NCBI RefSeq assembly: GCF_000472865.1 | Contig: NZ_AXAP01000019.1 | Coordinates: forward strand, 47,971-111,970 | DNA length: 64,000 nt | Source: Bradyrhizobium elkanii WSM2783 | GTDB lineage: Bacteria; Pseudomonadota; Alphaproteobacteria; Rhizobiales; Xanthobacteraceae | Direction of reading: 5' to 3' | Shown: positions 28,530-38,308 of the stretch, piece by piece | How the letters are laid out: the number at the start of each line of letters is the position of its first letter | How positions within the stretch are numbered: the first letter of the stretch is position 1 | The notes under the pieces: model-generated | What the model saw: only the letters and a program-made list of their open reading frames with translations | Told to the model about the DNA's origin: nothing | The model's database searches: none | Position numbers and translations under genes: made by a program

Positions 28530-30183
28530 TTACTCTCCCGGTTGAAGGACGGTCCCGCCGAGCACCGGCGATGGCATGTCGGTTGCAGATTCATGCACCT
28601 TGCGAATGCCGGTTCTGATCGTCATCCAGATGTTGTAGCCGCCAACGATCGCGCCGATCAGGAACAGCAGACCGCCGATGGCGCGCGCGATGTAGTAGGG
28701 ATGCATCGCAATCAGCGAGTCGACGAAAGTATAAGCGAGGGTGCCGCTCTCATTGTAGGTCCGCCACATCAGCCCCTGGATGATGCCGGAATTCCACATG
28801 GAAGACGTAAACAACGGCGCCGGCAAGGGCGAGCCAGAAATGCACCTCGACGAGCCGCGGCGAATACATGCGGTCGCGTTTCCAGAGCCACGGCACGATG
28901 GCATAGATCGATCCGAACGTGATCATCGCCACCCATCCGAGCGCGCCGGCATGGACGTGGCCGACGGTCCAGTCGGTGTAGTGGGAAAGCGAGTTGACGG
29001 GTCGGATGGCGAGGAATGATCCTTCGAAGGTGGTGATACCATAGAACACCGCCGCCACCATCATGAAGCGCAGCGTCGCATCGTCCCGCACCTTGTCCCA
29101 TGCGCCGTTCAGCGTCAGCAGCGCGTTAGCGGCGGACGCCCACGACGGAATCAGCAGCATTAGCGAGAACGTCATGCCCAGCGTCTGCACCCATTGCGGT
29201 AACGCCGTGTAGTGCAGGTGATGCGAGCCCGCCCACATGTAAAAGAAGGTGATGCCCCAAAAGCTGATGATCGACATCCGGTAGGAATAAATCGGCCGTC
29301 TGGCGCGTACCGGCACGAAGTAGTACATCATGCCGAGGAAGCCGGCGGTGAGGAAGAAGGCGACGGCATTGTGACCGTACCACCATTCGGTCATGGCATC
29401 CTGCACTCCGGAGAACAGCGAGTAGCTCTTGGCGCTGCCGAACGAGACGGGGACGGCGAGGTTGTTGACGATGTGCAGGATCGCGATCACCAGGATGAAG
29501 GCCATGTAGTACCAATTGGCCACATAGATGTGCGGTTCCTTGCGTCGTGCGAGCGTGCGCAGATAGATGGCGAAGTATACGACCCACACCACCAGCAGCC
29601 AGATATCCGCGTACCATTCTGGCTCCGCGTATTCCTTGGACTGGGTGATACCCATCATGTAGCCAGTAACGGCGAGCACACAGAACAGATTGTAGCCGAG
29701 CAGAACGAACCACGGGCTGAGCTGATCGGGCAGGCGCGCGCGCGAGGTCCGCTGTAGTACGTAGTAGGATGTGGCGATCAGTGCGTTGCCGCCGAAGCCG
29801 AAGAGCACGCTGGTGGTGTGAACGGGACGCAGCCGCCCGAAGCTGGCCCAACCGGCATCAAAAGTGAAGTCGGGCTTCACCAAGAGCCACGCCACCCAGT
29901 CACCTATAAAGAGGCCGAACACGACCCATATCATCGCGAGAATAATGCCGAATCTCGTCGGATCGTCGTAATAGTGGTTGAGGCGTTCGTCGCCGGGTTC
30001 AGGATCGTAGTAAACCGAAATGACTTTGAATATCCCGGCAAGCGCTGCGACCCCGATGAGCGCCCCGTGAATGCCGAGCGGATCGTCCTTGCCTGCTATG
30101 CCAAATATCAATCCACACAGCGCGAGCCCGAGCAGGATCAATAGCGCGTATTGACGTTCAGCCTTGGTCAGTTGTCCGATCAT
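28530..30183 (-). pseudogene. ccoN: cbb3-type cytochrome c oxidase subunit I CcoN, apparent frameshift near the C-terminus
   Basis: This is the catalytic haem-copper subunit. The first part (from ATG 30183, with GGAAGG ten bases upstream) reads normally through twelve-helix oxidase sequence (GYMMGITQSKEYAEPEWY; HNAVAFFLTAGFLGMMYYF; FYMWAGSHHLHYTALP; VGHVHAGALGWVAMITFG) up to VHFWLALAGAVVYV near 28810. The family continuation SSMWNSGIIQGLMWRTYNE, then IAMHPYYIARAIGG, is in another frame to the stop at 28530. Comparison with the expected VYVSSMW suggests two missing bases (or one extra) around 28798-28806. Either the gene is broken and the oxidase inactive, or this is a sequence error; the otherwise intact operon favours checking the read. 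Confidence 0.88.
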
Positions 30184-30347
30184 TGTCTTGCTGCCTTCCA
30201 AAACCGGAATTCCGATTTGGTCCGCATTGAAAACTCAAAGGTCAGGTCAAATCGCCTGGTGGTCCGGTCGCCTGCGTCGGCCGCAGCTGCGTAGCGACGT
30301 AACGTCCAAATGGATAACGTCTTGCTGACGCCTCGCTCAACGAGTCG

Positions 30348-30722
30348 CTACTTCAACGTAGCAAGATAAGTAACGAGGTCCGTCCGGTCCGTCGGGTTCT
30401 TCAGCCCTGTGTAGGCCATTCTATTTCCGGGAACCACCTTCTGTGGCGATTCCAGATACGCATCGAGGGTCTTCGCATCCCACACAATGCCGGACTGCTT
30501 CATCGCGCTACTGTAGCTGAAGCCAGGAGCCGTGGCCGCCTTCCTGCCAATGATTCCTTCCAGGCCCGGCCCGACGCGATTGGCATGATCCGTCGCATGG
30601 CATGCTGCGCAAGCTTTGAAGATGGTTTGTCCGTGCTCGGCGTCCTGTGCGTAGCTGAGATTCGTGGTTACTCCCGTAAGTACGAGCACCGCGATAAACA
30701 CTCCGCCTTTCATTGGGAACAT
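30348..30722 (-). CDS. Periplasmic class I cytochrome c
   Basis: A 124-residue exported monohaem cytochrome. A signal peptide (MKGGVFIAVLVLTGVTTNLS, then YAQ) precedes ACAACHATDHANRVGPGLEG, with the methionine ligand in VPGNRMAYTGL and the final helix LVTYLATLK. It lies 165 bases upstream of ccoN on the same strand, so it may be co-transcribed and act as an electron donor to the cbb3 oxidase; that partnership is inferred. The start is ATG 30722 or the ATG three codons later. Confidence 0.92.
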   Translation of the reverse strand: MFPMKGGVFIAVLVLTGVTTNLSYAQDAEHGQTIFKACAACHATDHANRVGPGLEGIIGRKAATAPGFSYSSAMKQSGIVWDAKTLDAYLESPQKVVPGNRMAYTGLKNPTDRTDLVTYLATLK

Positions 30723-30909
30723 CCTTTTTTAGATCGGTATCAGCGGTGGCGCAGCCGCGCAACCTAACTGTTGAGGTCGTCGTCGAGTCGACGCGCGCGC
30801 ATGCCTCTAACGGCTTATCGGGTAAGGACGGATGCACCGACAACAAAGAGGTCCTCTACATTCCTCCCTCGAAATCGGTGAAGGAAAGCGCAGGCGGGAC
30901 TGCGGTCTA

Positions 30910-31106
30910 GACCGACAACCGGTACCGCTGTCGAATTTGTCGGCGCACGCGAATAATGGCTCGCCCGACACCACCTCGGCGTAGGGTTCCGGCTCTTTGT
31001 TGTCCCAGTACTCGTTCCGAAACGAGTCCCTGCTTGCCGTCTTGATGCGTGATCCGGCACTAAGCGTTAGCGGCGATACCGCCTCGAGGTTTTTGTACGC
31101 CTTCAT
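30910..31106 (-). pseudogene. msrB N-terminal remnant
   Basis: The segment [33 protein letters not shown] and DKFDSGTG matches the first half of the intact MsrB at 20218. After FDSGTG the sequence diverges, so the catalytic cysteine half is absent. It is a partial duplication or the remains of an older copy. Confidence 0.8.
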
Positions 31107-31124
31107 CCTTCGATCTCCTCGCAA

Positions 31125-32240
31125 ACAAACAAAAAGTAGGACGGCGAAAGTCGACGGTCCAATGACTTGTGGCTATGGAATCGATGCCATCGACGTTGTG
31201 CGGGAAAATAGACGGTGCAGTACAAACATATGCTTCCCGCTGATCGGGCTTAGAGGTCTCTGTAAATAGAAACGTCGATTTCGAGGAGCCATGCGGCTGG
31301 TGGCAGTCCTCCCTACAGCAGCGCGTGGCGCGGCGCGCGGGCCGCTGACGGAGCTGTTGGCGAAAATCTCGCGGGGAGGCGTCGCATCGATCCCTACAAC
31401 GCCTCAATCGCGGCGACAGAAGCTCCCGTTGTCTCGCCGGGCGCCTGCCGTCGGCGCTCAGGACCCGGCACCAGCTTCCACCTCCTGATCAATCGAAGCG
31501 AGGAGGGCTGCGATTGACGCGCGCTTGTTGCCGGGCCGCGAATGAAACCGCAGTGGGTTTGTCGTGTGCTTTAGCGTAGTTGTCGCCTCCGGCGTCGGTC
31601 GCCAACAAGGGTGGGCAATGGCCTAAGCGCGTCTTCCGTCGTCGCGTTAGGCGCCTTCGGATTCAAAATAGGCCGATCAGCGCGCGTTTGATCCGGCAGC
31701 GACCTCACCTCAGCCTCCGCAGTCGGCCTTGGCTCAGCCTTTGGCAGAGATGGAGGGGAGGCGGAAACGCCGTCATCCGCGTTCGACCTAAACTCTATAG
31801 GGGCCGCTCCGGCGACAGGGTGCCGCGTCCGTGCTCGGCGCCGCCCATCTCGCAGGCGGTATGGCGTCCGCATAAGCAGTATCGACAGAAGTCTGCGCTT
31901 CGACAGTATCGGGTTCGCCCAACTCGAGTAGCACGGCTGGGGTAGCGTTTGCCGCGGCGTCGACCTCTACCATGGAGGGTGGGGGGATCGTGCCATCGGG
32001 AGAGAGGCGGAGTCCGCCGAGCGCCGGTTTCGAAATTCTTCATAGGTCGCCTTATTCGGAGCATCCTTATAGTAGGTGATCTTCCGCACCATGAAGCCCG
32101 GCCCTATGTCTGCCTTTCCAACTCTGTTGCGTTCGTGGCCCGGCACTGGCGCGCTGTTTGATTGCCAATGGGTATCCTACACTGGGACCCTCTCCGGCCT
32201 CGAAGCGTCCAAATTCATTGAAGAACGTGTACACCACGAC
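31125..32240. other. About 1.1 kb of probably decayed sequence
   Basis: No intact gene is recognised. On the minus strand two overlapping frames between 31571 and 31973 (VEVDAAANATPAVLLELGEP in one; VSASPPSLPKAEPRPTAEAE in the other) could be one proline/alanine-rich protein split by a frameshift, but I cannot name a family. Confidence 0.35.
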
Positions 32241-32254
32241 AACATCGCCTACCG

Positions 32255-32484
32255 GACGGATTCAGCTTGTCGGCGTCGCGGCCGCGATCGTTGCGGGTCT
32301 GGGCGTCTGTTACCTGCGCCGCATGCTTGGTGATGTCACACCAGGTCTTATACGTGTTGAGGCAGTGGAGCTAGCGCTCAACGATGAGCTGTGGTTGCTG
32401 ATCCATCCGGATATCCGCAAGTCAGGACGAATATACGCATTCATGACGCACTGCGTGAAGTCGATCAAAAAGCTACGCGATTGA
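32255..32484 (+). pseudogene. LysR-family regulator, C-terminal remnant
   Basis: The stretch VAAAIVAGLGVCYLRRMLGD, VTPGLIRVEAVELALNDELW, LLIHPDIRKSGRIYAFMTHC resembles the last third of LysR effector domains (typical GLG...L...LGD...L.R......ELWL..HPDLR...R..A). No DNA-binding half is present upstream in a coherent frame. Confidence 0.6.
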
Positions 32485-32547
32485 TCGAGGGCTTTGGGGA
32501 ACGACTTTGGCTCCGCCGATGTGGCCGAGATCACCGCGGCTTCGCTT

Positions 32548-32930
32548 CTACCCCGACAGCGTAGCCTTGAAGGTGATTTCGATGAGCTGTTCAGGAAAGG
32601 CCAGTCTCGTCACGCCGATCAGGTTACTGGCGCACTGAGGTCGTGCCGCGCCGTAGGCCTCCTTGTGCGCCTTGCCCGCCGCGGCGAATGCGGCGTCGAC
32701 ATCGAGGACATAGAGCGTCTCCTCGACGACATTGTCCAGCGTTGCCCCGAAGCGCGCCAAAAGCTTGACGGCATTGGCGTAGATCGCACGCATCTGCTGT
32801 TCCATCATCGAGAACTCGGCCGGCTTGCCGGATTCATCGAGAGAACCAGGCGCGATCAGGTTCCCCTTCTCGTTGTGGCTGAGCTGGCCAAAGACATGGA
32901 GCTCTCTCAACTTGTTCAGCTTATCGGTGT
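32548..32930 (-). pseudogene. RidA/YjgF-family protein, N-terminally truncated
   Basis: The C-terminal 115 residues belong to the Rid (UK114/YER057c) family: GQLSHNEKGNLIAPGSLDES, MRAIYANAVKLLARFGATLD, NVVEETLYVLDVDAAFAAAG and ASNLIGVTRLAFPEQLIEIT. Rid proteins deaminate reactive enamine/imine intermediates. The normal N-terminus is missing: the frame continues upstream to 33366 into unrelated sequence, so the piece is probably not expressed as a working protein. Confidence 0.7.
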
Positions 32931-33137
32931 GATTATGGAGGGTATCGTCCAGGGCTTCGGAAAGATCACTGGCAATTTCGGCCCGGGCCTGCTCATCGCT
33001 TTCGATCGGTTCGCTTCGGTCAAGACTAGCATCAGCAATATAGTCGAAGTACTTTTCGCGAGCGCTTTGAAGGGCCGCGCCCTCAAGCGTGGCATTCCTC
33101 GCAACCGGATCACGCGGCACGGCGAGCGGCAATAACC

Positions 33138-33198
33138 ATCGTCTATCGACTCTATGGCGAAAGGTGATTTCCCTCGCCGGCGTTGCAAAGTCATTCTC
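33138..33198 (+). repeat. Dispersed ~60-bp element, copy A
   Basis: The sequence beginning atcgtctatcgactctatgg and ending ttgcaaagtcattctcc is nearly identical to the complement of 38919-38980. A shorter match occurs at 61574-61616. Here it lies between the RidA and SDR remnants. Confidence 0.8.
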
Positions 33199-33439
33199 CA
33201 ACGCATCGTCGTACCGAAACGTCCAGTGCGGCGACCGAGACGCGATGCCGGATTGAGAAGCCGGGAGACTCGAGATGCAAAGCAACGACGTAATTGAAGT
33301 CGTCCCGCTCTCGGGGGGCAGCGAAGTTACCTTGTTCCTGGATGTAACTCCCGTTCTTGCGGGCAACTGCGGGTGTATTGGTGGAATTGGGCGGCCGTCC
33401 GGAACCTATCAATCGGTGAGAGCCACGTTGTCCTGTACG

Positions 33440-34184
33440 TGAGGAGGGTTGAGATCCCAGTTGTTGGCGAAGGGAGCGAAAGTGGCGATCAGCGGACGCC
33501 GCAGGGAAGTCGTCGCCAAAGTCATTCGACCGATGCAAACCGGGAGCGCCGAGATGCACGGCATAGCGTCTGATGTCGCGACGGCCGACGGCTGCGCCGC
33601 GACGCTCGAACAGGCTCTTGCCGCTCTCGCCGGCCTTGATGTCCTTGTGAACAACGCCAGCGCGGTGCAGGTCGGTCGTCGGGAGAACACGGACGGAGCC
33701 CGAGCTGCAGGCCCTAATCGACGTGACCGCACCGATCCTGCTGACGCGGGCGGCACCGCTAGTGATCCGCAACAGCGGCGACGCCATGATGGTGAATGTT
33801 TCCTCCGGTATCGCGCCGGTCGGCGCGCCGTTCTACGAGACCTATGCCACGCTAAAGGCTCGGCTTGCCTATTTCGGCGAACCGCCGCGGCGCGAGTTGA
33901 AAAGGGAGGGCATCCATGTCCTCTCTATCCCGGCGAGACGGATATGCAAATGATGAAGTCAAACCCCGCCGGGCCCGAACCTGGCTTTACGCGCCAACCG
34001 GCCTCCGCCGTTGCCGACGCCATCGCAGAAGGCATCGAAATCGGCGTCCGAGGTGATCCGTAGCGGCCGGGTCCCGGCTCGGATGATCGCGCTCAATCGC
34101 GAGAACCCGGTTGCGGTCGATGAGCGCTTGCTCGGTTTGAAGCCGGCGCTAGAGGAAGCGATAAAAGATCATTCGGCGCCTTGA
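33440..34184 (+). pseudogene. Short-chain dehydrogenase/reductase (SDR), frameshifted
   Basis: SDR segments appear in order but in shifting frames: LLAKGAKVAISGRRREVVAK (cofactor-binding start, with the N-terminal glycine motif missing), LAGLDVLVNNAS, DVTAPILLTRAAPLVIRNSG, DAMMVNVSSGIAPVGAPFYE, TYATLKARLAYFGE and REGIHVLSI, then DMQMMKSNPAGPEPGFT. The usual YxxxK reads TYATLKAR, so the catalytic tyrosine position is disturbed as well. At least three frame breaks make it non-functional. Confidence 0.8.
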
Positions 34185-34218
34185 GCGCCAAATAGTTCAA
34201 ACATGGAGTGCAATTGTG

Positions 34219-34695
34219 ATGCTGCAAAATGGCGATGTCTTTCCCTCTCTTACCTTTGCTCGCGTCGGTGGCGGCGAAATCCATTTGCCTGCCGATCTCG
34301 CCGGTTGGTTCGGTGTGGTCCTATTCCACCGCGGTTCCTGGTGTCCGTACTGCAATGCTCAGCTTGCCGCTTTTGCGAGAGCGGCGGACAAATTCGCTGG
34401 GGAACGCCTCAAGGTCGTCTCTGTATCGGTAGACGATCGGGAAAAGTCGGAGATGCTCGTCGAAAAGCACAAGCTCAATTTCCCGGTCGCTTACGGCGCC
34501 AACGCGCGAGCGGTTTCCGCAGTCACCGGCGCCTTCGTCAATGACGATCCCGTCTGTCTCCAGGCAACTGGCTTCGTCCTCAATCCCGAAGGCCGGGTGG
34601 TGACGGCCGTGTATTCGACCCGCGCGATCGGCCGTCTGATGCCCGACGATGTGCTCGGATTTGTCCGCCACCTCAAATCTTTGGCAAAGAACTGA
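34219..34695 (+). CDS. Redoxin/peroxiredoxin (AhpC/TSA family) with CPYC active site
   Basis: A 158-residue thioredoxin-fold protein: LQNGDVFPSLTFARVGGGEI, VVLFHRGSWCPYCNAQLAAF, LKVVSVSVDDREKSEMLVEK, LNFPVAYGANARAVSAVTGA and QATGFVLNPEGRVVTAVYST. The WCPYC pair should give thiol-dependent peroxide or disulfide reduction. No signal peptide, so probably cytoplasmic. ATG 34219 is preceded by an in-frame GTG at 34216. The first 32 bases of coding sequence recur exactly, inverted, at 39172-39203. It is the only intact gene in a decayed stretch before hemC. Confidence 0.88.
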   Translation: MLQNGDVFPSLTFARVGGGEIHLPADLAGWFGVVLFHRGSWCPYCNAQLAAFARAADKFAGERLKVVSVSVDDREKSEMLVEKHKLNFPVAYGANARAVSAVTGAFVNDDPVCLQATGFVLNPEGRVVTAVYSTRAIGRLMPDDVLGFVRHLKSLAKN

Positions 34696-34892
34696 CGAGC
34701 AGCGGCCGATTAGCGGGAGCTCGATGAATGGCACAGCCGATTCTAGAGCCGCGCAGCCGCGTTATCGATGCGGAATCGTGCCCGGGAGAGTTCGGCGGGG
34801 GAAAGCCGGGTCGGCACCGGGGCACGGTGCTGGCCGCCTGCGATCGCCGCGGCCTGCGGGAGTGAGGCCCGCGGGCCTTGAATGGGATACGT

Positions 34893-35870
34893 ATGCTATC
34901 GGATCGATTGCGGATCGGCACGCGCAAAAGCGCAATGGCGATCACCCAGACTGAGGAGATCGCACGACGCCTGAAGGCCGTCGGCACCGAGGTCGAAATC
35001 GTCAAGTTCGAGACCACGGGCGATATCGACCAGGTTGGCAAGCTCTTGCCGCATGGCGGCAAAGGTGGGGCCTTCGTGGCGCAGATTCGCGAGGCGGTGC
35101 TTAGCGGAAGGCTCCACGCCGCGATGCATTCGCTTAAGGACGTGCCGGGCAATGAGGACACGCCCGGGCTTGTGATCGGCGCGACGCTCTCGCGCGATCC
35201 GCCCGGCGACGTCCTGGTGCTGCGGCCGGGCACCTCGGTCGACGAGCTCAAACGCACGCGTGGCAAGGGATTCGAGATCGGCACCAACTCCGTCCGCCGC
35301 GCGGCCTATGTGCGGCGGCTGTTTCCGGAGATCGAGGTCATCCATTTCCGCGGCGCCGCCGACAGCCGCGTGCGCAAGCTTGACCAGGGCGCAAAGCAGA
35401 AGCTGCCAGATGGCGGTGAGGTGGGGCCTGCGGATGCGTTGATCATGGCGCGCTCAGGCGTTGAGCGCGTCAGGCTTACGAGCCGGATAGCGTACGAATT
35501 TTCGATTGCCGAGATGCTGCCGGCAGTGGGGCAGGGGATAATCGCAGTCGAATGCGCCGCGCGCGATTTCGAGACGCGCCGTATCCTGTCAGCGATCGAC
35601 GATGCGACGACCCATGCGTGCGCCGACGCCGAGCGCGAGGTGCTATGGGTGCTCAATGGCCATTGTAACTCGCCGATCGCGGGATTTGCGGAAGTCACGG
35701 GCGCGGAGATGCAGCTCGCCGCATCCGTGCTCGATCATGCGGGCGGTCGGATCATCGAGGCCTCGCGTGTTGGCCGAGCAAGCCGCCCGCGCGAACTCGG
35801 CCGCGCAGTGGGAATGGAGCTGCTCGCCAGAGGTGCTGCCGAGATTATCGAGCGCGGCCGGCCGGTGTGA
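34893..35870 (+). CDS. hemC: Hydroxymethylbilane synthase (porphobilinogen deaminase), divergent
   Basis: A 325-residue enzyme that polymerises four porphobilinogens to hydroxymethylbilane in tetrapyrrole synthesis. Family hallmarks: RIGTRKSAMAITQTEEIARR, the catalytic aspartate in HSLKDVPG, GTNSVRRAAYVRRLFPEIEV, PAVGQGIIAVEC and the dipyrromethane-binding Cys258 in NGHCNSPI. It is divergent: the usual RGNVxTRL loop reads RGAADSRV, and the cofactor motif has GHC rather than G-small-C. The start is ATG 34893 (a TTG lies five codons upstream). With hemA at 53520 this gives two haem-synthesis steps in the same region. Confidence 0.9.
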   Translation: MLSDRLRIGTRKSAMAITQTEEIARRLKAVGTEVEIVKFETTGDIDQVGKLLPHGGKGGAFVAQIREAVLSGRLHAAMHSLKDVPGNEDTPGLVIGATLSRDPPGDVLVLRPGTSVDELKRTRGKGFEIGTNSVRRAAYVRRLFPEIEVIHFRGAADSRVRKLDQGAKQKLPDGGEVGPADALIMARSGVERVRLTSRIAYEFSIAEMLPAVGQGIIAVECAARDFETRRILSAIDDATTHACADAEREVLWVLNGHCNSPIAGFAEVTGAEMQLAASVLDHAGGRIIEASRVGRASRPRELGRAVGMELLARGAAEIIERGRPV

Positions 35871-35898
35871 TGGAGCGCCGTTGCGGGAACGAAACCAC

Positions 35899-35938
35899 GA
35901 AGCAATCCAGAGTCACAGGTGAGACTCGGGATTGCTTC
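35899..35938. repeat. Inverted repeat downstream of hemC (REP-like, possible terminator)
   Basis: Sixteen-base arms gaagcaatccagagtc and gactcgggattgcttc pair with one mismatch around an eight-base loop. It lies about 30 bases after the hemC stop and is followed by cgcttcgctcgcaatta, a phrase typical of dispersed repeats in Bradyrhizobium-like genomes. There is no T-run, so an intrinsic terminator is only possible. Confidence 0.65.
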
Positions 35939-35964
35939 GCTTCGCTCGCAATTACGGCCGGACA

Positions 35965-36152
35965 ACGACGAGCGCCAACCGCAGCTGGTGACGGAACTTG
36001 CTTGGCTAATTCCCAACGAATTGGTTTGGCGCTTTGCCTTCTCAGGTTGCCCGAAGGACGTAAGAGAGCAGATAGATGCTTCGAGGAGACTCGACATCGA
36101 TGAAGTCATCCTTGCCATTCCATCCGCAGATCTGTTCGCGTTCCGCTGTTAA
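35965..36152 (+). pseudogene. Possible luciferase-like monooxygenase C-terminal fragment
   Basis: The segment LIPNELVWRFAFSGCPKDVR, EQIDASRRLDIDEVILAIPS resembles the end of flavin-dependent luciferase-like oxidoreductases, in which a ..P.ELV..FA..G.P......I....GVDEVIL pattern is common. Nothing upstream in frame extends the match; the frame starts inside a repeat. Confidence 0.35.
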
Positions 36153-36772
36153 GCAATCGTACCATTTCGAGGCCTGCTGATCGATGCCGGGTATAAAGAT
36201 CCGGAGAGTGGCGCGGCGCTGGCAAGAGCGAAAGAGAGTCTCAACCTTCTACGAGCAACGTGATTTCCGTTAGCCTCAACCACAGGAACGGTGAAATCTG
36301 CGTCGCAGCCAATCCCCGCCTGACGCGAGCGGCTTTTCGGGGGGCAGCACGTCAAAGTCTCATATTCGAGCGCAACGAACTGGAAAGCGAGTCGCAAAGC
36401 CATGCCGCATTGTTGGTCTTGCTGAAACATCCGACCTGGCCGGGCGCTCGGCAACGGCAATGGAGCGCACCTCGAGACCCTCGCGCCCCATTTGCGAGGC
36501 CACGCGGCATGGGAGGGCTTCTCCGCATCCGACCGCGGCAAGAAGCGGGGCCCATTGCGGGCGGCGCTGGACGAGATTGCAGACCGCACACGCGGCCTAG
36601 AAGGTGGCATGGGCTGCACCATCGAAGACTAATAGCGGGCTTGTGGGGTTAAGCCGTCCCAAGGAACTACCGTTCCTTGAAGGGCGGCGCGACATGAGAC
36701 CGAGTGATTCTGCCGGGACTCTCGGCGGATTCAGACGAAAAACGCCTCGCGGCAGTAGCTCGAACTAATCAT
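36153..36772. other. About 620 bases with no recognisable gene
   Basis: A plus-strand stretch ending at 36632 (EGFSASDRGKKRGPLRAALD, then GMGCTIED) reads like the end of a protein but is interrupted by stops upstream and matches no family I recognise. Confidence 0.35.
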
Positions 36773-37306
36773 TCATCCGCCCGGAGACATCGACTGAAAT
36801 ACTTCGTCGCGCAGATAGAAGTGGTGGAAGAGAGCCGCGGCTGCATGCACGCCGGCAACCCAGAGGATGGCGTTGCCGAGGGTGGTGTGTAGTTCCATGA
36901 TCAGCTGCCCTAGGCGATGCGCCTTCGCGATCTGGGGAGCGATGTCGAATCCGGGAAGGGTGACGGGAATCCCCAAGAGCCAGGTACCAAGCACCGCCGT
37001 TATTGGAATCGCGGTGAGGAGCGCATAAAGCGCGAACTGGACGAGTTTTGCGGCCGCAGCCATCCATCGCGGCATCGGCTGCTTCACGGGCGTGCTGTCG
37101 ATCAGCCGCCATAGCAGCCGCAGCACGACGACAATGAACACGAGCACCCCAAGCGTCTCGTGAATCCGGCGGAGCCCGTCCGCGCCGGCGGAATAGAGCG
37201 AATCGGGGTCGCCCTTGCTCACCACGTAAGCGGCGAGAACCAGCATGACGGTCAGCCAATGGAAGGCCTGGGCACCGGCGCCGTAGCGAGAGGAAGTGCT
37301 GCGCAA
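36773..37306 (-). CDS. Cytochrome b561 family protein
   Basis: A 177-residue four-helix membrane cytochrome. Helices and candidate haem-ligand histidines are in YGAGAQAFHWLTVMLVLAAY, RRIHETLGVLVFIVVVLRLL, LVQFALYALLTAIPITAVLG and MELHTTLGNAILWVAGVHAA, followed by ALFHHFYLRDEVF. Such proteins move electrons between quinones and periplasmic acceptors. The frame has no ATG near the expected start; a TTG at 37306 gives MRSTSSRYG, and the frame is open further upstream. It stands alone, convergent with no clear neighbour. Confidence 0.9.
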   Translation of the reverse strand: MRSTSSRYGAGAQAFHWLTVMLVLAAYVVSKGDPDSLYSAGADGLRRIHETLGVLVFIVVVLRLLWRLIDSTPVKQPMPRWMAAAAKLVQFALYALLTAIPITAVLGTWLLGIPVTLPGFDIAPQIAKAHRLGQLIMELHTTLGNAILWVAGVHAAAALFHHFYLRDEVFQSMSPGG

Positions 37307-37449
37307 AGCGACTACTCCGATCTTGAGCCCGCCGCAGCGGTTGATGAACAGTGGCGGCGCGTCGCCAGAGATTTGAGTGCTTGGTAAGCTGGCTGGTCTC
37401 CCCAGCGCCCAACTTTAAATTATGACAAACCCATCGCCCAAGCGTACTC

Positions 37450-38308
37450 CATCGGTGTCCGAGCGTCCGGCACTCTTCAACCCGGACTGCAAGAGGAGAT
37501 GATCATCGCAGCGGCCGCGGAGATTGTGGGCATTCGCCAAAGGATCAAATAGTGGTTCATGTCCCTTTCAAGCACGATCCTCGATCGCGTCGCGTGCTTG
37601 CTCTTCCGGAATGACGGGCGTTGCCGGCATGGGCGGGCGCCCGGCCCAGCACCGGGCATAGGGCCAGAAGCGGCAGGCGCGCCCATCGCCGGGGCAGGCC
37701 CGGCAATCGGCGGTCGCAGAGGCCGCATCCCGGCGGCAGCGGGGGGACGCGGGGGACTGCCGCCGGGAGCGCCGACGCCGGGCGGGGGTGGGGATTCCCG
37801 GCGTAGCTTGTGCCGGCCCTTGCGGCGCCGGCGGAGTGGAGAAAGGGTTGGTGCCATCGAGCGCGGGACCGTCACTGTGGCCCATCATGTCGGCGCTCTT
37901 CGGCTTCTGCGGCCGATCATCGCGAACCTTCATGGGACCGGCCGCCGGCAGCATCTCGCCCATGGCATTCGCCTGGAACAGCGAGCACGCTTCGAGCAAC
38001 AGCGGATGGCGGACCGTCGACATGCCTTCCAGCGGCGCCGAGGATGAAACCGATGTCCCGGTGGCAGTCTCGATCACCAGCACGAGCAGCTTCAATTCGC
38101 TTGCAATGGTGTTCCGCTCGCCTTCATCCATCTTCGCAGCAAAGTTCGCAGAGAACTTGTCATCGAGCCGGACGGCGCGGCGGCCCGACCTGAAAGATCG
38201 CTCGAAACCCAGCCGTCCGGGTTTTCCGTGACGGCGGCGCCATCTTCTTGCACAGTTGTAGCCGGTATAAACGAACAGCTCATGCTTACTGTTCTTCAGG
38301 ATGGGCAT
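37450..38308 (-). pseudogene. Phage portal-like protein, decayed
   Basis: The middle of this stretch (TASELKLLVLVIETATG, then APLEGMSTVRHPLLLEACSL, FQANAMGEMLPAAGPMKVRD) resembles Bcep22-type portal proteins found in prophages. A further portal-like phrase, ERDMNHYL, occurs downstream in another frame. The opening MPILKNSKHELF looks like a terminase-small-subunit start fused to it, and a proline-rich insert separates the parts. Frameshifts rule out function. The call rests on remembered family phrases and should be confirmed by profile search. Confidence 0.5.

Noticed and set aside
30227-30238. TTGA-N4-TCAA half-site pair upstream of ccoN, resembling an FNR/FixK box
   Set aside because: The spacer between the half-sites is four bases where FNR/FixK-type boxes need six (TTGA-N6-TCAA), so I do not call an operator.
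31571-31973. Minus-strand proline/alanine-rich frames as a real gene
   Set aside because: Two frames would need joining, no family is recognisable and the surroundings are decayed, so I only note it as possible relic sequence.
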